The notes under the pieces were generated by a model. The model did not search any database and had not been told where the DNA came from. It saw only the letters and a program-made list of their open reading frames with translations. A program made the position numbers and the translations under genes. A DNA stretch of 56,131 nt from Bacteroides gallinarum DSM 18171 = JCM 13658 (lineage in GTDB: Bacteria > Bacteroidota > Bacteroidia > Bacteroidales > Bacteroidaceae), in contig NZ_KB894143.1 in NCBI RefSeq assembly GCF_000374365.1, positions 1-56,131 of the forward strand. The letters are read 5' to 3'. Within the stretch, counting starts at the first letter, position 1, and every line of letters begins with the position of its first letter. This document shows positions 42,665-51,840 of this stretch, one piece after another.

Positions 42665-43414
42665 TCAGCGGGAATGGAACAGACGTATTCCGTTTCTCTT
42701 GCCGTTGTCATCATACAGCACTACAATCTTGGTGGGAGCCTCTCCTTCCGTATCGGTAACCTTATACAAGTTCCACACTTCATACTCTTTCCGTTCGTCA
42801 TCGAGCAACTCCGCCTCATCGACCGCCGGGGCATACAAACCGTCGAAATATACGGAGATTTGCTCTTTTGCCTGCTGCACATACTGTTGTTCGTCCAAGA
42901 TACCGGCATTCGTAGAGGAAGACAGCATTATGTTTTGGTGTACGAGTTTCGATTGGCACTTGCCATAGAGATAATATTCCAGACACCGCCTTAAATCCGC
43001 GTACCATTTCTTATGAAGGGCAATCGCATCAGCCCATTCCTTCGCTTCCTCATAAGTTATTTGCGGATTGGGGATATAGAAATCATAATGCGACTTGCTT
43101 TCGTAATATCCGGCATAATATGCATAGTACTTAATCATCCGGATACCTTCCGGCTCCGCATCCGGCACATACGAACCCCACAAATATTCATCAAGGGACT
43201 TTTTATAGGAGAAATCATGGAAAAAGGCATTCAGGCAATTATCCACTTTTATCAATTCGGCACAAGACTCTTCGTCCACATCCAGCGGATTATAGTTTTC
43301 TCTTTGCAGCAAAGCCTGCATCATGAAGTGGTTTACAGTATAATATCCGATATATCCAAGACAAATAGCGAGAAGGGTAATTCCGGCGGCACGCGAGATT
43401 TTTTTTGTTTTCAT
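42665..43414 (-). CDS. Hypothetical membrane-anchored protein
   Basis: A 249-residue protein that I do not recognise. It has one N-terminal helix (about 9-30), then a soluble, aromatic-rich region outside the membrane (many Tyr and Trp, for example YYAYYAGYYESKSHYDFYIP). The last part, YEVWNLYKVTDTEGEAPTKI and VVLYDDNGKRNGIRLF, looks like beta strands. It is a single gene between nrdDG and the biotin operon, with a possible -7 box TACTTTTA at 43506..43499. Confidence 0.7.
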   Translation of the reverse strand: MKTKKISRAAGITLLAICLGYIGYYTVNHFMMQALLQRENYNPLDVDEESCAELIKVDNCLNAFFHDFSYKKSLDEYLWGSYVPDAEPEGIRMIKYYAYYAGYYESKSHYDFYIPNPQITYEEAKEWADAIALHKKWYADLRRCLEYYLYGKCQSKLVHQNIMLSSSTNAGILDEQQYVQQAKEQISVYFDGLYAPAVDEAELLDDERKEYEVWNLYKVTDTEGEAPTKIVVLYDDNGKRNGIRLFHSR

Positions 43415-43905
43415 AGTTTCACAGTATTAATCCCCCAGCCTTTAAGAGGAATGATAAATAAATATGGTGCGGAAGAAAGAATATCTTCAATCCGTCCGTA
43501 AAAGTAGAAAAGAAATACCGGCTTTCCTATGGAAATCCTTTTTATATTTATTCCTTCTTCCAGCTTATCCGCCATATCCCCGCCGCCGGCACCGCAGCGG
43601 GCAAATCCCTCCGGCTCGTCCGGTCGAACGCCCCGCCAACTATTTTCAATGATATAAAAACCTATTTCATTTTTATTTCCTACATTTGTAGCCGTTAAAA
43701 GAATCTATAACGAGATACCGGAACCGTGAAACAAAGACAATCTTACAGACAGACGATACGCTTCCGCCGTTGGAGCCGGAAAGCTTATGCCGCATTTGCC
43801 AGTATAGGCAGGTGCGTCACGATAGGCTGTCTGCGCAAGAACGTAGCCGACTGTGCGTTGCGGAAACAGAATACGGTACGGACTATCCCCTATCTTATCC
43901 ATATT
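43415..43905. other. Divergent promoter region and biotin operon leader
   Basis: Gene-free stretch of about 490 bp. A plus-strand -7 box TACATTTG is at 43681-43688, which gives a biotin-operon leader of about 210 nt. The leader contains a GC-rich stem (GCTTCCG with CGGAAAGC, about 43760-43785) and stays open in the bioB frame from a GTG at 43726, but no riboswitch class was recognised. Confidence 0.55.
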
Positions 43906-46143
43906 ATGACTATCGACAAACTGAAAGCCCAGGTACTGGCAGGCATGGACATATCGCCCGACCAAGCCGCCTGGCTGGCGAATACCGCCGACCGTGAAGC
44001 GCTCTATGCCGCTGCACACGAGATTACCGTACAATGCGCACAGCGCGAGTTCGATATGTGCTCTATCATCAATGCCAAGTCGGGACGATGCCCCGAAAAC
44101 TGCAAATGGTGCGCACAATCCGCCCACTACCACACGAAGGCCGACATCTACGACCTGCTCCCTGCAGAAGAATGCCTCAAACAGGCGCAATACAATGAGC
44201 GACAAGATATCAACCGCTTCTCCCTCGTCGCCAGCGGCCGAAAACCTTCTTCCCGACAAATGGAACAGCTTTGCGACACGGCACGCTACATACGCCGCCA
44301 CTCGTCCATACAACTGTGTGCTTCCTTAGGATTATTGAACGAAAAAGAACTGCATGCCCTGCACGATGCCGGCATCACACGTTATCATTGCAACCTGGAA
44401 ACAGCCCCTTCTTTCTTCCCCACCCTGTGCAGCACGCACACGCAAGAAGACAAGCTGCGTACCCTACAAGCCGCACGCAATGCAGGCATGGATATTTGCA
44501 GCGGCGGCATCATCGGTATGGGCGAAACACTGGAACAACGTATTGAATTCGCCTTTACCCTGAAAGAGCTGGGAGTGCAATCCATTCCTATCAACCTGCT
44601 CAGCCCCATTCCGGGCACTCCGCTGGAGAACCGGCAGCCGCTCACGGAGGAAGAGGTGCTGGTAACAATCGCCCTTTTCCGCTTCATCAACCCCACCGCC
44701 TGCCTCCGCTTTGCCGGCGGACGCTCGCAGTTGAGCAAGGAAGCGGTGAGGAAATCGCTTTATATAGGTATCAATTCGGCTATCGTCGGCGACTTGCTGA
44801 CAACGCTCGGCTCCAAAGTTTCCGACGACAAGAAGCTGATAGAGGAGGCAGGGTATGAGTTCTGCGACTCGCAGTTCGACCGCGAGCACCTATGGCATCC
44901 GTACACATCGACCACCGACCCGCTGCCTGTATATAAGGTGAAGCGGGCGGACGGGGCAACCGTCACGCTGGAAAGCGGGCAGACGTTGATAGAGGGAATG
45001 TCGTCCTGGTGGTGTGCCGTACACGGCTACAATCATCCGGTGCTGAACCGGGCGGCGACGGAGCAGCTCGGCAAAATGTCGCACGTCATGTTCGGTGGGC
45101 TGACGCACGCTCCGGCTATCGAACTGGGGCAATTGTTGCTGCCGTTAGTGCCGCCTTCCATGCAGAAGATATTCTATGCGGACTCCGGCTCGGTAGCCGT
45201 AGAAGTGGCGCTGAAAATGGCCGTACAATACTGGTATGCCAAAAACCAGGCGAAGAAGAACAACTTCGTTACCATACGGAGCGGTTATCACGGAGATACA
45301 TGGAACGCTATGTCCGTGTGCGACCCGGTAACGGGAATGCACTCCCTCTTCGGCTCGGCACTACCCGTACGGTACTTCGTTCCGCAACCCCGCTCTCGTT
45401 TCGGCGGAGAGTGGAACCCGGAGGATATTCTCCCCCTGAAAGAAACCATAGAACGGTATGCCGGCGAACTGGCCGCCCTGATATTGGAACCCGTAGTACA
45501 AGGTGCGGGCGGTATGTGGTTTTACCACCCGCAGTACCTGCGCGAAGCGGCAAAGCTATGCCGGGAACACCGCCTGCTGCTTATCTTCGACGAGATAGCG
45601 ACCGGATTCGGGCGTACCGGAAAGCTTTTTGCCTGGGAACATGCCGGAACAGAGCCGGACATCATGTGCATAGGTAAGGCTCTGACCGGAGGCTATATGA
45701 CTCTTTCCGCCGTACTGGCTACCAACGAAGTGGCAGACACTATCTCCAACCATGCCCCGGGTGCGTTTATGCACGGTCCGACTTTCATGGGAAATCCCCT
45801 GGCATGCGCCGTAGCCTGCGCATCGGTGCGCTTGCTCACATCTCCCGAATACAACTGGCAGGAGAAGGTTACCCGCATCGAAGCACAGTTGCGGCAAGAA
45901 CTGGAACCTGCACGGCAACTGCCGCAAGTAGCCGATGTACGGGTATTAGGTGCTATCGGGGTCATTGAAACCAAAAAGCCGGTGAATATGGCGTGGATGC
46001 AGCGCCGCTTCGTCGAGGAGGGTATCTGGGTGCGTCCGTTCGGCAGGTTAGTCTATCTGATGCCGCCCTTTATCATCGAACCGGAACAGCTCGGCAAGCT
46101 GACGAAGGGGCTGATTAAGATTGTAAAAGAAATGAAAGACTAA
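43906..46143 (+). CDS. bioBA: Biotin synthase fused to DAPA aminotransferase (BioB-BioA)
   Basis: A 745-residue bifunctional protein. Residues 1-320 are BioB, the radical SAM enzyme of the final step: [16 protein letters not shown] holds the Cys-x3-Cys-x2-Cys, and GIIGMGE and RFAGGRSQL follow. Residues 328-745 are BioA, the PLP enzyme making 7,8-diaminopelargonate: [21 protein letters not shown], the PLP Lys in [11 protein letters not shown], and [13 protein letters not shown]. The linker is only a few residues. The ATG at 43906 starts the known BioB region; the upstream in-frame codons are not BioB-like. First gene of the biotin operon. Confidence 0.95.
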   Translation: MTIDKLKAQVLAGMDISPDQAAWLANTADREALYAAAHEITVQCAQREFDMCSIINAKSGRCPENCKWCAQSAHYHTKADIYDLLPAEECLKQAQYNERQDINRFSLVASGRKPSSRQMEQLCDTARYIRRHSSIQLCASLGLLNEKELHALHDAGITRYHCNLETAPSFFPTLCSTHTQEDKLRTLQAARNAGMDICSGGIIGMGETLEQRIEFAFTLKELGVQSIPINLLSPIPGTPLENRQPLTEEEVLVTIALFRFINPTACLRFAGGRSQLSKEAVRKSLYIGINSAIVGDLLTTLGSKVSDDKKLIEEAGYEFCDSQFDREHLWHPYTSTTDPLPVYKVKRADGATVTLESGQTLIEGMSSWWCAVHGYNHPVLNRAATEQLGKMSHVMFGGLTHAPAIELGQLLLPLVPPSMQKIFYADSGSVAVEVALKMAVQYWYAKNQAKKNNFVTIRSGYHGDTWNAMSVCDPVTGMHSLFGSALPVRYFVPQPRSRFGGEWNPEDILPLKETIERYAGELAALILEPVVQGAGGMWFYHPQYLREAAKLCREHRLLLIFDEIATGFGRTGKLFAWEHAGTEPDIMCIGKALTGGYMTLSAVLATNEVADTISNHAPGAFMHGPTFMGNPLACAVACASVRLLTSPEYNWQEKVTRIEAQLRQELEPARQLPQVADVRVLGAIGVIETKKPVNMAWMQRRFVEEGIWVRPFGRLVYLMPPFIIEPEQLGKLTKGLIKIVKEMKD

Positions 46144-46259
46144 AGTTAAAGAGATAACATGTCAAGACTGTAAAAGAAGCAGTATAGCAAAGTTATAAAA
46201 GGAATGACATGTTATAAAAGAGCAATGTATTAAGGTTATAAAAGAAATGAGAGGTTAGC
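46113..46259 (+). repeat. Repeats seeded by the 3' end of bioBA
   Basis: The last codons of bioBA (46113-46140, AAGATTGTAAAAGAAATGAA) recur in altered form at 46161-46188, 46189-46211, 46212-46231 and 46232-46259. The last copy matches the coding original at about 20 of 24 positions. The period varies from 20 to 28 bp. Confidence 0.8.
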
Positions 46260-46283
46260 AAACTTCTCCGTAATTATCTGTAA

Positions 46284-46335
46284 TAGTCAAGACCTGCTCT
46301 GACAATTGGTTTATTATCAGATTAAGTCTTGACTA
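46284..46335 (+). promoter_or_regulatory. Hairpin between bioBA and bioF
   Basis: TAGTCAAGAC (46284-46293) and GTCTTGACTA (46326-46335) pair perfectly over a 32-nt loop, 27 nt before bioF. There is no T-run, so it is more likely a processing or stability element than a terminator. Confidence 0.5.
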
Positions 46336-46362
46336 ATTCAAATTATCAAACAAGCATAACCA

Positions 46363-47514
46363 ATGAGTACCATATCCCGAATGCAGCAAGAGCTGCAACT
46401 CCTCGAAGCCCACAGCAACCTGCGCCGTCTGCCGGAGATGACACACAGCGGACGGGACGTCACCGTAAACGGCAGGCGTATGCTGAACCTCTCGTCCAAC
46501 GACTATCTGGGGCTGGCATCCGACCGGAAGCTGCGCGAAGAATTTCTCCGCACACTTACACCCGACACATTCCTGCCCACCTCCTCGTCTTCCCGGTTGC
46601 TGACGGGTAACTTCACCGTTTACGAAGAACTGGAAACCGAGCTGTCGCACCTTTTCGGTACGGAAGCCGCACTGATTTTCAACAGCGGGTATCACGCCAA
46701 TACGGGTATCCTGCCCGCCGTAAGCGATACGCACACGCTGATACTTGCCGACAAACTCGTTCACGCCAGCCTGATTGACGGCATCCGCCTTTCGGCAGCC
46801 AAGTGTATCCGCTATCGCCACAACGACCTGGCGCAACTGGAACGGTTGTTGAAAGAGCACCACGCCGCCTACCGCCAAATCATTATCGTTACCGAAAGCA
46901 TTTTCAGCATGGACGGCGACCAGGCCGATTTACAAGCATTGGCAGCCCTTAAGCACCGGTACGGCAATGTCCTGCTCTACGTAGACGAAGCCCACGCTTT
47001 CGGTGTACGCGGCAGGCACGGGCTCGGCTGTGCCGAAGAACTCGGCTGTATCCGTGACATCGACTTCCTCGTAGGCACATTCGGCAAAGCGGCTGCCTCC
47101 GTAGGCGCCTACATCGTATGCAAACGGGTGATACGGGAATACCTCGTAAACCGTATGCGTACCCTCATCTTCACCACCGGCCTGCCACCCGTAAACATAG
47201 CATGGACACTGTTCGTCGTACGCAGGCTGGCAGACATGCAAGAACGGCGCGAACACCTGACGCATATCAGCCGGACACTTCGCGAAATCCTGCTGGCAAA
47301 GGGATACGCATGCCCCAGCACCAGCCATATCGTCCCGATGATAGTCGGAGCGAGTGCGGATGCCGTTCTACACGCAGAAGCCCTGCAACGGCACGGTTTT
47401 TATGCCCTACCCGTACGCCCGCCGACAGTACCCGAAGGAACCTCGCGCATCCGCTTCTCACTGACAGCGGAAATAAGAAAAGAAGAGATAGAGGAACTGG
47501 GCAACAAATTATAA
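46363..47514 (+). CDS. bioF: 8-amino-7-oxononanoate synthase
   Basis: A 383-residue PLP enzyme condensing pimeloyl-ACP with alanine. The family marks are LNLSSNDYLGLASD, SSSSRLLTGNFTVYEELE, FNSGYHANTG, VTESIFSMDGDQADL, YVDEAHAFGVRGRHGLG and the PLP Lys in VGTFGKAAASVGAY. Length is normal. BioF is favoured over the related 2-amino-3-ketobutyrate CoA ligase by the operon. Confidence 0.95.
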   Translation: MSTISRMQQELQLLEAHSNLRRLPEMTHSGRDVTVNGRRMLNLSSNDYLGLASDRKLREEFLRTLTPDTFLPTSSSSRLLTGNFTVYEELETELSHLFGTEAALIFNSGYHANTGILPAVSDTHTLILADKLVHASLIDGIRLSAAKCIRYRHNDLAQLERLLKEHHAAYRQIIIVTESIFSMDGDQADLQALAALKHRYGNVLLYVDEAHAFGVRGRHGLGCAEELGCIRDIDFLVGTFGKAAASVGAYIVCKRVIREYLVNRMRTLIFTTGLPPVNIAWTLFVVRRLADMQERREHLTHISRTLREILLAKGYACPSTSHIVPMIVGASADAVLHAEALQRHGFYALPVRPPTVPEGTSRIRFSLTAEIRKEEIEELGNKL

Positions 47515-47792
47515 AATAATCAAGCGAATAATAGCTTAAGTTGAGTAATAACCTAATGAATAATATATCAATGACCGAACAATAACGTAGCTGAATAATA
47601 ACTGAATAACCAAGTAACAACCTAATAACTAAACAATACATCAATGACTGAATAATAGCTTACGGCTGAGTAATAACCTAATGAATAATATATCAATGAC
47701 TGAATAATAATATAGCTGAATAATAACTGAATAACTATATAACCGAGCAACAACTCACAACCTAATAATAACTTAATAATCAAAAAGAAACA
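47515..47792 (+). repeat. 125-bp direct repeat and short repeats between bioF and bioG
   Basis: A 278-bp intraoperonic spacer. A block starting ATAGCTTAAGTTGAGTAATA recurs 125 bp later (aligned copies of GAGTAATAACCTAATGAATA at 47543 and 47668) with high identity over about 100 bp. Each block is itself built of degenerate TGAATAATAACTGAATAAC-like units of about 16 bp. The array reaches to about 12 nt before the bioG start. Confidence 0.8.
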
Positions 47793-48569
47793 ATGAAACA
47801 AGTTTATATCATACACGAGAATCACCCTAAATTGCTCCTGTTGTTTGCCGGCTGGGCAGCGGATGAAACGCTTTTCAAACAATACCGTCCCAAAGGCATG
47901 GACTACATGATTTGCTACGACTACCGTACGCTCGATTTCGACATGTCCGTTTTCGACCGTTACCGCCAAGTAAATGCGGTAGCCTGGTCTATGGGAGTAT
48001 GGGTAGGCTCGCTCATACTCAACGATGCGCCCCAGGACAAGGTAATCGGCATCTCTTTCAATGGAAGCACCTCTCCTATCGACCATTTGGAAGGTATTCC
48101 CCCGCAAACCTACCGGGCTACCCTCGACGGGCTCACCCCCGCCTCGCTCCAGAAGTTCATGCGCCGCATGTGCAAGGACAGCCATGCCTACAAAGCATTC
48201 ATGGAAATAACTCCTCGGCGTAATTTCGACGAAATAAAAGAAGAACTGCGGCTTATCAAAGAACAATACTTCGAAATGCACGGCGATACGGAAAGTGAGG
48301 ACATGGACGATGAAGCCCTCGATGAGAAATACAGCGAATACCACGATAAGTACAGATACGAGTACGATTATGCCTTTATCGGCAACAACGACCGGATATT
48401 CCCTCCCGAGAACATGAAACTCAACAACGAAAGCCCCGCATGCGGCATCGTAACCGTAACAGACAGTGCACACTATGACGAAGCCATGTTCCGCTTCTTG
48501 CTGCAAGATATGTGGGAGATGCCTATCGACGACTTCCTGCACCACCTCAGAAAGATAAGTGTTGAATGA
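47793..48569 (+). CDS. bioG: Pimeloyl-ACP methyl ester esterase BioG (DUF452)
   Basis: A 258-residue alpha/beta hydrolase that removes the methyl ester from pimeloyl-ACP, the job done by BioH in E. coli. The nucleophile Ser is in VAWSMGVWVG, the strand LLLLFAGWAADETLF forms the oxyanion region, and Asp in IGNNDRIFPPEN and His in TDSAHYDEAMF complete the triad. It matches the BioG family seen in Bacteroides. The next gene, bioC, starts 13 nt after its stop. Confidence 0.92.
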   Translation: MKQVYIIHENHPKLLLLFAGWAADETLFKQYRPKGMDYMICYDYRTLDFDMSVFDRYRQVNAVAWSMGVWVGSLILNDAPQDKVIGISFNGSTSPIDHLEGIPPQTYRATLDGLTPASLQKFMRRMCKDSHAYKAFMEITPRRNFDEIKEELRLIKEQYFEMHGDTESEDMDDEALDEKYSEYHDKYRYEYDYAFIGNNDRIFPPENMKLNNESPACGIVTVTDSAHYDEAMFRFLLQDMWEMPIDDFLHHLRKISVE

Positions 48570-48582
48570 AACGACAGAGAAG

Positions 48583-49431
48583 ATGACTTGCAAAGCCATT
48601 CAATCCATTGATAAAACCCTTGTAGCAAGACGTTTTGCCCATGCACGGAACACGTATGGGTGTGAAGCCCGTGTACAGCAGCAGGTAGCGGAAAAGATGT
48701 TGCGCCTGCTAATGGAGCATACCCATACACCCGCCGCACACCATACCTCCGGCAGTACCCGCCTTTTCCGCCACATCACCGAATTCGGATGCGGAACAGG
48801 CAGCTACTCCCGCTTGCTGCTGCACGCCCTGCAACCGGACACCTTGCTGCTCAACGACCTATGCCCCGAAATGGAAGAATGTATAAAGGACTTATGCAAC
48901 CAGGGCGGCGAATGCCGTGTAAGCTTCCTGCCCTGCGATGCAGAAACCCTCGACTTTCCGCCGGGGACAGACCTGATAACTTCCTGCTCCACCCTGCAAT
49001 GGTTTGCCGACACGGAACGTTTCTTCGCCCGTTGCCACCGTTTCCTTCCGAACGGAGGCATCCTTGCATTCAGCACCTTCGGCAAAAAGAATATGCATGA
49101 GATACATACCTTGACAGGGAACGGACTGGACTACCTCTCCCTCGAAAGCCTGAAAGCCATGCTTACACCCCATTTCGAAATTCTCTATACCGAAGAAGAA
49201 ATCGTTTCCCTGCCTTTCCACACCCCGCTCGAAGTGCTGCAACACCTCAAGCAAACCGGAGTTACCGGCACGGAAAAGAAAGTATGGACCCGCGGACGCC
49301 TGCAAAATTTCTACAACGAGTATATCCGGCTGTGCGGCAATGCCGACCTCAGCGTCTCCCTAACCTATCATCCGGTCTATATCATAGCGAGGAACCGGAG
49401 AGAAACGGAAAGAGCAGAACGTAAGGTATAA
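48583..49431 (+). CDS. bioC: Malonyl-ACP O-methyltransferase
   Basis: A 282-residue SAM-dependent methyltransferase that caps malonyl-ACP so that fatty acid synthesis can build the pimeloyl chain. SAM motif I is EFGCGTGSYSRLLL, followed by LLLNDLCPEM and SCSTLQWFAD, the BioC signature; SKKVSRRF-like VARRFAHARNTY is at the start. The ATG at 48583 is preferred; a GTG at 48559 overlapping bioG is possible. Its last codons are repeated downstream as tandem repeats. Confidence 0.93.
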   Translation: MTCKAIQSIDKTLVARRFAHARNTYGCEARVQQQVAEKMLRLLMEHTHTPAAHHTSGSTRLFRHITEFGCGTGSYSRLLLHALQPDTLLLNDLCPEMEECIKDLCNQGGECRVSFLPCDAETLDFPPGTDLITSCSTLQWFADTERFFARCHRFLPNGGILAFSTFGKKNMHEIHTLTGNGLDYLSLESLKAMLTPHFEILYTEEEIVSLPFHTPLEVLQHLKQTGVTGTEKKVWTRGRLQNFYNEYIRLCGNADLSVSLTYHPVYIIARNRRETERAERKV

Positions 49432-49660
49432 AATACGGAATATGAAGCATGAAAGTATAAGGCATAAATACGGAACATGGAAGTACAAGGTATAAAATAC
49501 GAAACATGAAAGTATAAGGCTTAAATACGGAACATGAAGCATAAAAGCACAAAGCATAAATACAAAGAGTAAAGCATAAAGCGCAAAGCTTAAAACAACG
49601 CACGAGCAAGCATAAAACTAAAGAACAAACCCGAAGCATAAACCATAAACGATAATAAAA
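49415..49660 (+). repeat. Repeats seeded by the 3' end of bioC
   Basis: The end of bioC with its stop (49421-49440, GTAAGGTATAAAATACGGAA) recurs in altered form at 49455, 49483 and 49512, a period of 28-29 bp after the first unit. From about 49540 to 49650 the units decay into shorter AAAGCATAAA motifs. The array ends just before the bioD start. Confidence 0.85.
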
Positions 49661-49665
49661 GAGTT

Positions 49666-50361
49666 ATGAAACCGAACATCTACTTCGTCAGCGGCATCGA
49701 CACCGACGCCGGAAAAAGCTACTGTACCGCCTGGTATGCCAAGCAGCTATCCCAAAACGGCAAGCGCGTCATTACCCAAAAGTTCATCCAGACGGGAAAC
49801 ACCGGACATTCCGAGGACATCGACCTGCACCGCCGTATCATGGGCACGGGCTACCTGCCCGAGGACAAGGAAGGACTCACCATGCCCGAAATCTTCTCCT
49901 ACCCCTGTTCTCCCCACCTTGCGGCACGCATCGACCACCGTCCTATCGACTTCGACAAGATAGAGCGTGCCACCCGTGAACTCGCCCGCCGTTACGACAC
50001 CGTATTCGTGGAAGGAGCCGGCGGCCTAATGGTCCCCCTTACGGAAAACTACCTTACAATCGACTACATCGCCGAGAAACGTTACCCCCTTATCTTCGTG
50101 ACATCCGGCAAACTGGGCAGCATCAACCACACCCTGCTGAGCTTCGAAGCTATCAGGCATCGCGGCATCGTGCTCCACACCGTACTATATAACCTTTATC
50201 CCACAGTAGAGGACAAGACCATACAAAACGACACGATGCAATACATACGGAACTATCTTTCCAAACACTTCCCCGGAACGGGATTCGAGGTTGTACCGGA
50301 ACTCACCACAGACTGCGCGGAATCGGCACAGACTGATTATCATTTGCAATCAAAGCAGTAA
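49666..50361 (+). CDS. bioD: Dethiobiotin synthetase
   Basis: A 231-residue ATP-dependent enzyme closing the ureido ring of dethiobiotin. The P-loop is GIDTDAGKSYCTAW, the Lys in QKFIQTGN binds the substrate carbamate, and FVEGAGGLMVPLTENY is the second diagnostic motif. It is the last gene of the biotin operon, so all steps from malonyl-ACP to biotin are encoded together. Confidence 0.95.
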   Translation: MKPNIYFVSGIDTDAGKSYCTAWYAKQLSQNGKRVITQKFIQTGNTGHSEDIDLHRRIMGTGYLPEDKEGLTMPEIFSYPCSPHLAARIDHRPIDFDKIERATRELARRYDTVFVEGAGGLMVPLTENYLTIDYIAEKRYPLIFVTSGKLGSINHTLLSFEAIRHRGIVLHTVLYNLYPTVEDKTIQNDTMQYIRNYLSKHFPGTGFEVVPELTTDCAESAQTDYHLQSKQ

Positions 50362-50443
50362 AACCTCTGTGTCCTCCGTGAACCTCCGTCTCCTCTGTGT
50401 TGAAAAACTCTGTGCCAATCCGCATAATCTGTGGTTAATTTTG

Positions 50444-50451
50444 TAAATTTG
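50444..50451 (+). promoter_or_regulatory. Promoter -7 box before the glycosyltransferase gene
   Basis: TAAATTTG matches the -7 consensus 25 nt before the ATG at 50476. The sequence upstream (50362-50440) is made of CTCTGTGTCCTCCGTGAACC-like repeats and has no clear -33 box. Confidence 0.6.
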
Positions 50452-50475
50452 CACCCCATAAACGTCATACGCCCC

Positions 50476-51648
50476 ATGGAAGCATTTACATTCGATACCA
50501 CCGAGAAGATATTACTTGCAGCAACGGGAACTCTCCTCATCATCCAAGCCCTTTACTACTTTTGCCTGTACAACCGTATCCACCTGCGCAGCCGCGCCGT
50601 GAAACGGAACAATGTACACTTTTCCCAGGAGTTGCCCCCCGTATCGGTTATCATCTGCGCCCGCGAGGAGTCCGAGAACCTGCGCCGCAACCTGACCGCA
50701 GTTTTAGAGCAGGACTACCCGCAGTTCGAAGTCATCGTTATCAACGACGGCGATACGGACGAAAGCGAAGACTACCTGACTGTGTTGGAAGACAAATACC
50801 CGCACCTCTACCACAGCTTCGTCCCCGACTCGTCCCGCTACATCAGCCGGAAAAAACTTGCCGTGACCCTCGGTATCAAGGCGAGCAAATACGACTGGCT
50901 CGTCTTTACCGAGGCAAATTGCCGGCCGCAGAGCAACCAATGGCTACGCCTGCTGGCACGCAATTTCACTCCGCACACGCAGGTCGTACTGGGATACAGC
51001 GGCTATGAGCGCGGCAAGGGCTGGCTGCACAAGCGTGTGGCGTTCGACAACCTTTTCACCTCCATGCGCTACCTCGGCTTCGCACTTGCCGGCAGCCCTT
51101 ATATGGGCATCGGGCGCAACCTCGCCTACCGTAAGGAGCTGTTCTACCGCGAGAAGGGATTCTCTGCGCATCTCAACCTTCAACGCGGCGACGACGACCT
51201 GTTCGTAAACCACGTAGCCACTGCCGGAAATACCCGTGTAGAAACCGATGCGAATGCCATTGTACGCATGCAACCCGTATCGCGCACTAAGGACTGGCAC
51301 GAAGAAAAGATAGGTTATGCCTCCACCGCCCGGCTCTACCACGGTGCACAACGCTGGCTGGCGGGGCTGGAAACCACTACCCGCCTGATGTTCTATGCCG
51401 CATGGGTAGCTACGCTCGCAACAGGCATATTGAATTTCCACTGGCTGGCGGCAGGCATTGCGTTCTTTACCTGGATACTCCGTTTTGTATTGCAGGCAAT
51501 CATCGTCAACAAAACTGCCGGAGACTTGGACGACCGGCGCAGGTACTACTGGACGTTGCCTGTGTTCGACATGCTCCAACCCTTGCAGTCGCTCCGCTGG
51601 AAACTCTACTGCCTGTTCAGGAAGAAAAGCGATTTCCTAAGAAAATAA
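50476..51648 (+). CDS. Membrane family 2 glycosyltransferase
   Basis: A 390-residue protein with one N-terminal helix (about 15-33), a GT-A domain and two C-terminal helices (about 300-340). Motifs are VSVIICAREESENLRRNL, VINDGDTDES, the DxD-like EANCRP and the RGDDDLFVNH acceptor-side Asp cluster. It resembles glycosyltransferases of cell-surface glycan or glycolipid synthesis; the substrate is unknown. It stands alone, outside the exopolysaccharide locus. The ATG at 50476 follows the promoter; the longer frame reads into it. Confidence 0.9.
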   Translation: MEAFTFDTTEKILLAATGTLLIIQALYYFCLYNRIHLRSRAVKRNNVHFSQELPPVSVIICAREESENLRRNLTAVLEQDYPQFEVIVINDGDTDESEDYLTVLEDKYPHLYHSFVPDSSRYISRKKLAVTLGIKASKYDWLVFTEANCRPQSNQWLRLLARNFTPHTQVVLGYSGYERGKGWLHKRVAFDNLFTSMRYLGFALAGSPYMGIGRNLAYRKELFYREKGFSAHLNLQRGDDDLFVNHVATAGNTRVETDANAIVRMQPVSRTKDWHEEKIGYASTARLYHGAQRWLAGLETTTRLMFYAAWVATLATGILNFHWLAAGIAFFTWILRFVLQAIIVNKTAGDLDDRRRYYWTLPVFDMLQPLQSLRWKLYCLFRKKSDFLRK

Positions 51649-51840
51649 TTCATCCCGTGAAGCGGATATATTCAGCTTACGGGATGAAATTATCCGTCCC
51701 GTGAGACGGATAAATCCGTCTCGCAAGGCAAAACCGTCCGCCTCACGAGACGAAATCATATGCCCCGCAAAGCGAAATCAATTGCCCTGCAAGCATACTC
51801 CGCCTTCACTGCAACAGGAAAGCCGGCTACTCTCCCGCCT
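51649..51840. repeat. Inverted CCCGTGAGACGG-type repeats between convergent genes
   Basis: A 190-bp convergent gap with six or so degenerate units of CGTCCCGTGAGACGGATAAA, several forming small hairpins (for example CATCCCGT with ACGGGATG at 51652-51685). It probably ends transcripts from both sides. No gene. Confidence 0.55.

Noticed and set aside
42665..43414. Assignment of the hypothetical protein to a known lipoprotein family
   Set aside because: No lipobox Cys after the first helix and no recognised motif; left as hypothetical.
43726..43905. 60-residue N-terminal extension of BioB-BioA
   Set aside because: No similarity to BioB, unusual composition, and the ATG at 43906 gives the expected BioB start.
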